From positions 2,529,310 to 2,539,952 of the forward strand of contig KQ481938.1 of assembly GCA_001430745.1 (NCBI GenBank): a DNA stretch of 10,643 nucleotides. Reading direction: 5' to 3'. This document shows, in pieces, positions 6,371 to 10,643 of this stretch. The notes beneath the pieces are model-generated. The model ran no database searches. It worked only from the letters and a program-made list of their open reading frames with translations, and was not told the origin of the DNA. The translations under genes were made by a program, and so were the position numbers. Every line of letters starts with the position of its first letter. Position 1 is the stretch's first letter. The stretch is from Auxenochlorella pyrenoidosa. Taxonomy: Eukaryota; Chlorophyta; Trebouxiophyceae; Chlorellales; Chlorellaceae.

Positions 6371-9107
6371 TCACTTCTTCTTCTTCTTCAGCGAGTCGCA
6401 GTCGGGCATGCACGTGGCCAGGGAGTCGAGGAAGGCGGCGCAGTAGTCCTCGTTCCAGAAGCCGATGCCATCAGCCAGCATGTCGTGCCTGCAAGCCAAG
6501 GGAGGGCGGGGGGTGGGGGTGGCGGCCAGGGCAGATGACGGGCGTTGGGGCAGACCGAGGCTCCATCTATCAGTGATTGTATGCCGGCTCTGTATGCACA
6601 TGGACCGTTCAGAGGCATCATGCAGCTGATCCTACCCAGACCGACCAGAGCTCTTGAGGCAGGGTGCAGGGGCCAGCTTGCTGGCAGCCGGGTGAGCCGC
6701 ACAGCGGCGAGCTATCCAGCCTCACCAGCAGTAAATCCCGCAGCGGTTGTACTGGTTGGGGCAGGTGTCTGAAGCACACTTTGCGTAGCCCATGCCGTCC
6801 TGGGTCAGCACCAGGCCGTCGTCGCAGCTGTAGCAGGAGGTCAGGCCGTTCTCGTCGTCCATGGCGGTGCTGCCTGCGTGCGGCAGCGGCAGGGGAGCAG
6901 GGCGTGGGCATGGATGCAGGGAGCAGGGCCAGCACAGGGCGGCTGCAGGCTTGGCAGCGGGCCCAGCACAGGTACCGTGCACAGGGGAGCCCTTCCACTC
7001 CCATTGCCACACGCCGGGCTCCCCGGGGCTGGCAGTAAGCTGGTGCCTGGGGAGAGCCGGCCGGGCCGCCAGCATGCCCACGGCAGCTCTCACCGTCGGG
7101 GCAGGACAGGTCAGTCTCGGGGCGGGGCACAGCCGCCAGCTGGCGCTTGCGTGGCGGCATGGTGGCGCGCACCGCGTTGGCGCGTGCGGTGGTGCGGCCG
7201 GCCGTGTTGGCGCACCAGTTGTATGCCTTCTGCTTTGAGAAGAGGCGCGGGCAGGCGGCGGAGCAGCGGGGCGGGGAGAGGGCGTCGTACGCGACCGGGA
7301 GGCCATCCATCTCCCCGGAACCGCACTTCTGCAGGCACGTCCCCTTGGCGGCAGAGTAGACAAAGCCGGTGCCGCAGCTGCACACACAGGGAAGGGGTGC
7401 AGGAACACTTGGATGAGAGAGCCGCAGGCCCGCAGCTTGATGCGCTGTGGAATGGAGGGCAATCTGCAGCAAACCCGTGTGCCAGAGCAGGCCACAGCAC
7501 ACAGCAGCAGGGGATTGCAAAGCAGTGCCAGCTGCCAAACCGCAAGGGGCCCCACAGCATGCTTCCTGCTCACAGCGCGCAGGTCACCGAGTCGCCGTCG
7601 ACGGACGCCTGCACCTGGCCGGTGGGGCACACCGGCAGGCACTTGGTGCCATCTGCGGCAGATAGAGGCCGGAGTGGAGGCGTGGGTGCGGTGATCATGT
7701 CAAGTGGGGGGTGGGTGGGGTAACGAGTGTGGAGGGGCCAGCAGGCATAGAGGGATGCTCTGCCTTCCCCATGCCCTGCCTGGCTTAGATGGCAGCTTTC
7801 AGCTGGCCACACTGTGACCTCTCACCAGCAGAGGCCTGATACATCATGTTGTAGCGCGGCTTGTTCAGGACCGAGCAGTCCTGCATGCAGCTGCATGAAG
7901 AGAGGGGGTGTGGTGAGTGGGCAGTCAGCTTGGGTGACCAAGCAGGCACTTCCACCCCTGGGGCTGTTCTCGGCTGCAGCTGCACCTTCCAATCCCCCTT
8001 CGAGCGTAACCGTTGAACAAGCTCTGCTGGCCAGCAGGAACAGGTGGCAAGGGCAGTGCAAACGCCGGGAACCCCTGCCAGCCACGTGCCGGTGACCTGC
8101 GCCACTCCCTGCCAGCGGCTTGGCACGCACAGCCGCCCAGCTCACCGGTAGGCGCCAGTCTCAGGGTCCTGCACGGCCTCGCTGCCGTCGGGGCAGCTAG
8201 GCTCCACGACGTTGGGGTCGGAGTTGGCCTGCAGGCCAGGCAGCCGGCATGGCACGCAGGGAGAGCAGCCCTCACATTGCTGGCATGCAGGAGGCGGGTT
8301 GGGAGGCTGGAACAGCGTCACGCACGGCGGCGCGACGTCATGCAGGCTGCGCATGCCAGCCATCTAGGCAGGCGCCACGGATTCGGCGCCGCATTGCTGT
8401 GGCGCCTGTGGGCATGCGGCGGCGGCGCACCAGGTTGCAGGCCGGGACGTCGTCGAGGATGGAGGGGTCGATGGAGGTGTCGGTGCTGGTGTTGGAGCTG
8501 GAGGTGTCGGTGGATGCCTTGGCGGGCTTGCCGGGCTTGGCTCCCAGCAGGGAGCGGCGCCTGCAGCGGGGGGTGGATGGGTGGGGGGTGTGAGGGCCAG
8601 GGGTTGGGGGATGGATGTGCCCCAAGATGGGAGGGGAGCCCCGGCGGGTGGGGTGGGGTGCTGTGCGACCCATGGCTGTCACCGCGGCTCCTAGCCTTTC
8701 CCAGGCCCATCCGGCAGGGGAACTGCCTCCAAGACGGCGCTCACATGGCACGCAGGCGCGTGGCAGCCTCTGAAACGTCGGCCTTCTGCGGGGAAGCGGG
8801 GAGGCGCAGCACCGGCGGCGGTGGTCAGTTGGCAAGTGGCCGTTTGGGGCAGAACCTATCGCGCCTGGCGGTGCGTCCCCGGCACTGAATTGACATCCAG
8901 ATGTTCCAAGAATGAGAGGGCGTGCGTGCTTGGGCTCCGGTCACCCTTCCAGGATTGTGTCACATGATCAGTAGCAGTCTGAGCGACAAGCAAGCCCGGG
9001 CTGTGTTTAAACGTACTCACATTCAAGAGCACGCGACGACGGGCGGGCTCGGCGCTACAGAGCGCGGCGGCAGCAAGGAGCAGCAACAACAGCACCGTAG
9101 ACCTCAT
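6371..9107 (-). CDS. Secreted cysteine-rich protein of unknown function (9 exons)
   Basis: Exons in coding order: 9107-9021, 8785-8745, 8560-8431, 8306-8146, 7890-7826, 7652-7574, 7377-7094, 6873-6726, 6488-6371. They total 1113 nt and give 370 residues in one open frame. A clear signal peptide (MRSTVLLLLLLAAAALCSA) fixes the start; an upstream in-frame ATG at 9182 would bury it. A Ser/Thr-rich stretch at 59-72 follows. The rest has 28 cysteines, including five exactly three residues apart (94, 97, 100, 103, 106). SCPDGS occurs twice (123-128 and 279-284), suggesting an internal duplication. A basic patch PPRKR sits near 262-266 and the chain ends in five lysines. Cysteine density recalls furin-like or GCC2/GCC3 modules but I cannot assign a family. 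Most introns open GTGAG and end CAG; the 8431/8306 junction (GTGCGC donor) is the least certain, with 8229 an alternative acceptor. No transmembrane segment follows the signal peptide. Confidence 0.85.
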
Positions 9108-9750
9108 TTTGTGGGAGGTGGAGCGGGGTGGGGGGCTGCCAGCAGTGTCAATTGGCAATAAATTGGAGATCGGAAGCGGCATGGCGCATTTGTAGGGCGG
9201 GTGTGGCGCTTCTTGAATCGGCAGCTACCCGGTCAGCTGCTTTCAACAGTCTGATGCACTGAACTCTCCGCCTTCCACCCCCATAGCTTGCATCCGTGCA
9301 TGAGAAAGCCTGAAGAAGGATTTGGGAGCTCCGGCTCCCTCACGTGGTGCGTGCGAAAGGTTTGAGATCGTCCCTCCACCGCCCGCCAGGAAGCAGCCAC
9401 TCGGTGGTTGCAGCTGCCGCGTTGTGACCACTCCCAACCCCTCCTGTGCACCCTCGCCAGCCTGCCAGGCGGGTCAGAGCAGAGCATGCGATCAGTGAGG
9501 GGGGCGGGCAGGCCTGGGGCTGGTGTTCCTGCCCCCGAACGGCTCTGCCCAGTCAGTTGGCATCTCACCTGATGCTGACCTGACGTGGTGCTGGTCAAAC
9601 CATTCCGACATTTCTGTGGCGCTATCGGTGTCCCGATTTTGCAGCACTGTCCACTCCGCCGCTAAGAAACCTCGGGGCAGCCGCTCAGCAGGCCCGGCCC
9701 TGCGCACGTCCTGGCCACCGTTCCCCGTGCTAACCCCTGCGGCCTGGTGC

Positions 9751-9764
9751 CCACGTGCACGTGG
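9751..9764. promoter_or_regulatory. Palindrome of two adjacent CACGTG (G-box) motifs
   Basis: CCACGTGCACGTGG is a perfect 14-bp palindrome holding CACGTG at 9752-9757 and again at 9758-9763. CACGTG is the core site for plant-lineage bHLH and bZIP factors. It lies about 640 bp upstream of the Cys-rich gene start. Function is inferred from the motif only. Confidence 0.4.
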
Positions 9765-9790
9765 TAGTGTCACATGATAAAAAAAGGGAT

Positions 9791-9816
9791 CTGCCGGCAC
9801 TGGCAAAAGCCGGCAG
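9791..9816. other. Perfect 8-bp stem hairpin
   Basis: CTGCCGGC (9791-9798) and GCCGGCAG (9809-9816) are exact inverted repeats around a 10-nt loop. On the - strand the stem is followed within a few bases by a run of seven T (the + strand A7 at 9779-9785). It might be an RNA structure in a 3' untranslated region; no function is assigned. Confidence 0.6.
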
Positions 9817-10210
9817 GGCATAGATACCGGGACAGACAGGGGGTGTGTGAAAGAATTGGCAGAGTACCAGGGTGCCACGGGCGCAGGGAATATCAGCGTG
9901 GTGACATGGGGCGTTTGTTGGCGCGCGTGGGTTGGGACGGCCTGTGCGTGAGTGCGCTCCCCTAGGGTTGGGGCGAGCAGACCGCGGCGGATAAAGTGCA
10001 GAAGAGGGTGGGAAGGGGCACGGGAGGGGGAGTGCCGACAGACAGGAGGCAGGGCAAGTCCTGCAAAAACTTTTGAAGAAGGGAGGGGGACGTTGGTGCG
10101 CATGCAGGGACGTGGCAACGCTAAGGCCGGTTGTCAATGGCAGGCAAGGGAGTGCTGTTGATGAGAGGACACATATGGCTGTGCCAAACTATGGATGGGA
10201 TCTGGTGGTT

Positions 10211-10227
10211 GGGGGGGGGGGGGGGGG
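10211..10227. repeat. 17-G homopolymer tract
   Basis: Seventeen consecutive G are seen. Such runs are hard to sequence, so the length may be approximate. Confidence 0.9.
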
Positions 10228-10630
10228 CGAGGTGCAAAAGCAGCAGATGAATGTGATCTAAGGAGAGCAAGGCACTCTACGAGCATACGTGCAGGGGGCG
10301 ACAAGGGTGGGTGGGCGCGGGACCCATCAGTTGGCCTCATCAATGTTATCATGGGTGGGAGTCATATTGGCATTGTCGGCACAAAGGGTTGTGCAAAGCG
10401 AGGCTCGGGGGGCGGGAGCTTGCTGCAAGCGCTTCGGCGCTGTCTGCTAGGGTGTTGTCAGAGGAGAGACGTGCGCAGTGTGAGCGCTGAGGCGTGCGTG
10501 CAGAGGGAGCGGGCAAATCAGGGGTGGGCAGGCGAGCATAAAAAGGGTGCAGGCCCGCATCAGAGCGGATGAAGAGGGAGGTAGCTGGGCCAGGAGCGGT
10601 TTGCAAAGCGCATGCCTTGGACACGTGGGC

Positions 10631-10643
10631 GGGGGGGGGGGGG
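10631..10643. repeat. 13-G tract at the right edge of the window
   Basis: The window ends in thirteen G after ACACGTGGGC. If this is also a contig end, the tract may mark an assembly break. Confidence 0.9.

Larger units (their letters stand above)
9108..10643. other. Intergenic region with no supported gene
   Basis: Upstream of the Cys-rich gene there is a short AT-richer patch at about 9148-9165 (AATTGGCAATAAATTGG), which could be its core promoter. Beyond it, open frames exist on both strands but lack protein-like composition, clear splice structure or recognisable motifs. From about 9770 the + strand is purine-rich, resembling the stretch 5820-6370 that follows the Cys-rich gene. It could therefore be the 3' untranslated region of another minus-strand gene to the right; that is inference. 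Confidence 0.5.

Noticed and set aside
6618..7642. Two 306-codon minus-strand frames covering the Cys-rich gene
   Set aside because: They read through introns or use wrong frames; only the spliced model keeps cysteines and phases consistent.
9492..10118. 208-codon minus-strand open frame
   Set aside because: No signal, domain or repeat pattern; it crosses the hairpin and purine-rich tracts and looks like chance openness in GC-rich DNA.

Overview
This window looks like nuclear DNA of a green alga, most likely a Chlorella-type trebouxiophyte. It is GC-rich and the reading frames are cut by many short introns (about 90 to 270 nt). Splice donors are mostly GTGAGN or GTGCGC and acceptors are GCAG-like. 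Homopolymer G tracts and minisatellites sit between genes. The assignment to a lineage is inference; no bacterial operon features, RNA genes or mobile elements were seen.

Two genes could be rebuilt exon by exon. The first (+ strand, 1521 to 5767, 14 exons, 655 residues) is a secreted laccase-type multicopper oxidase. All four copper-binding motifs are intact. Ahead of the oxidase, the mature protein carries two cysteine-rich hevein-like (chitin-binding type 1) modules. The second (- strand, 9107 to 6371, 9 exons, 370 residues) is a secreted protein with 28 cysteines after its signal peptide, of no family I recognise. The two genes are convergent, with about 600 nt between their stop codons.

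Left of the oxidase gene the evidence is weaker. At 453 to 743 the - strand shows the likely 3' end of a small gene ending in a membrane segment and a short polar tail; a possible first exon lies at 1267 to 1400. At the left edge, seven 21-nt repeats encode either a Pro/Ser-rich wall-protein rod on the - strand or a Gly-rich tail on the + strand. Right of the second gene, 9108 to 10643 holds no gene I can support. It has a double CACGTG palindrome, a strong hairpin and two long G tracts.

A working idea is that both confident genes make extracellular proteins acting at the cell wall. The hevein-like modules could place the oxidase on a glucosamine- or chitin-like wall polymer. That role is inferred from domain content, not demonstrated.
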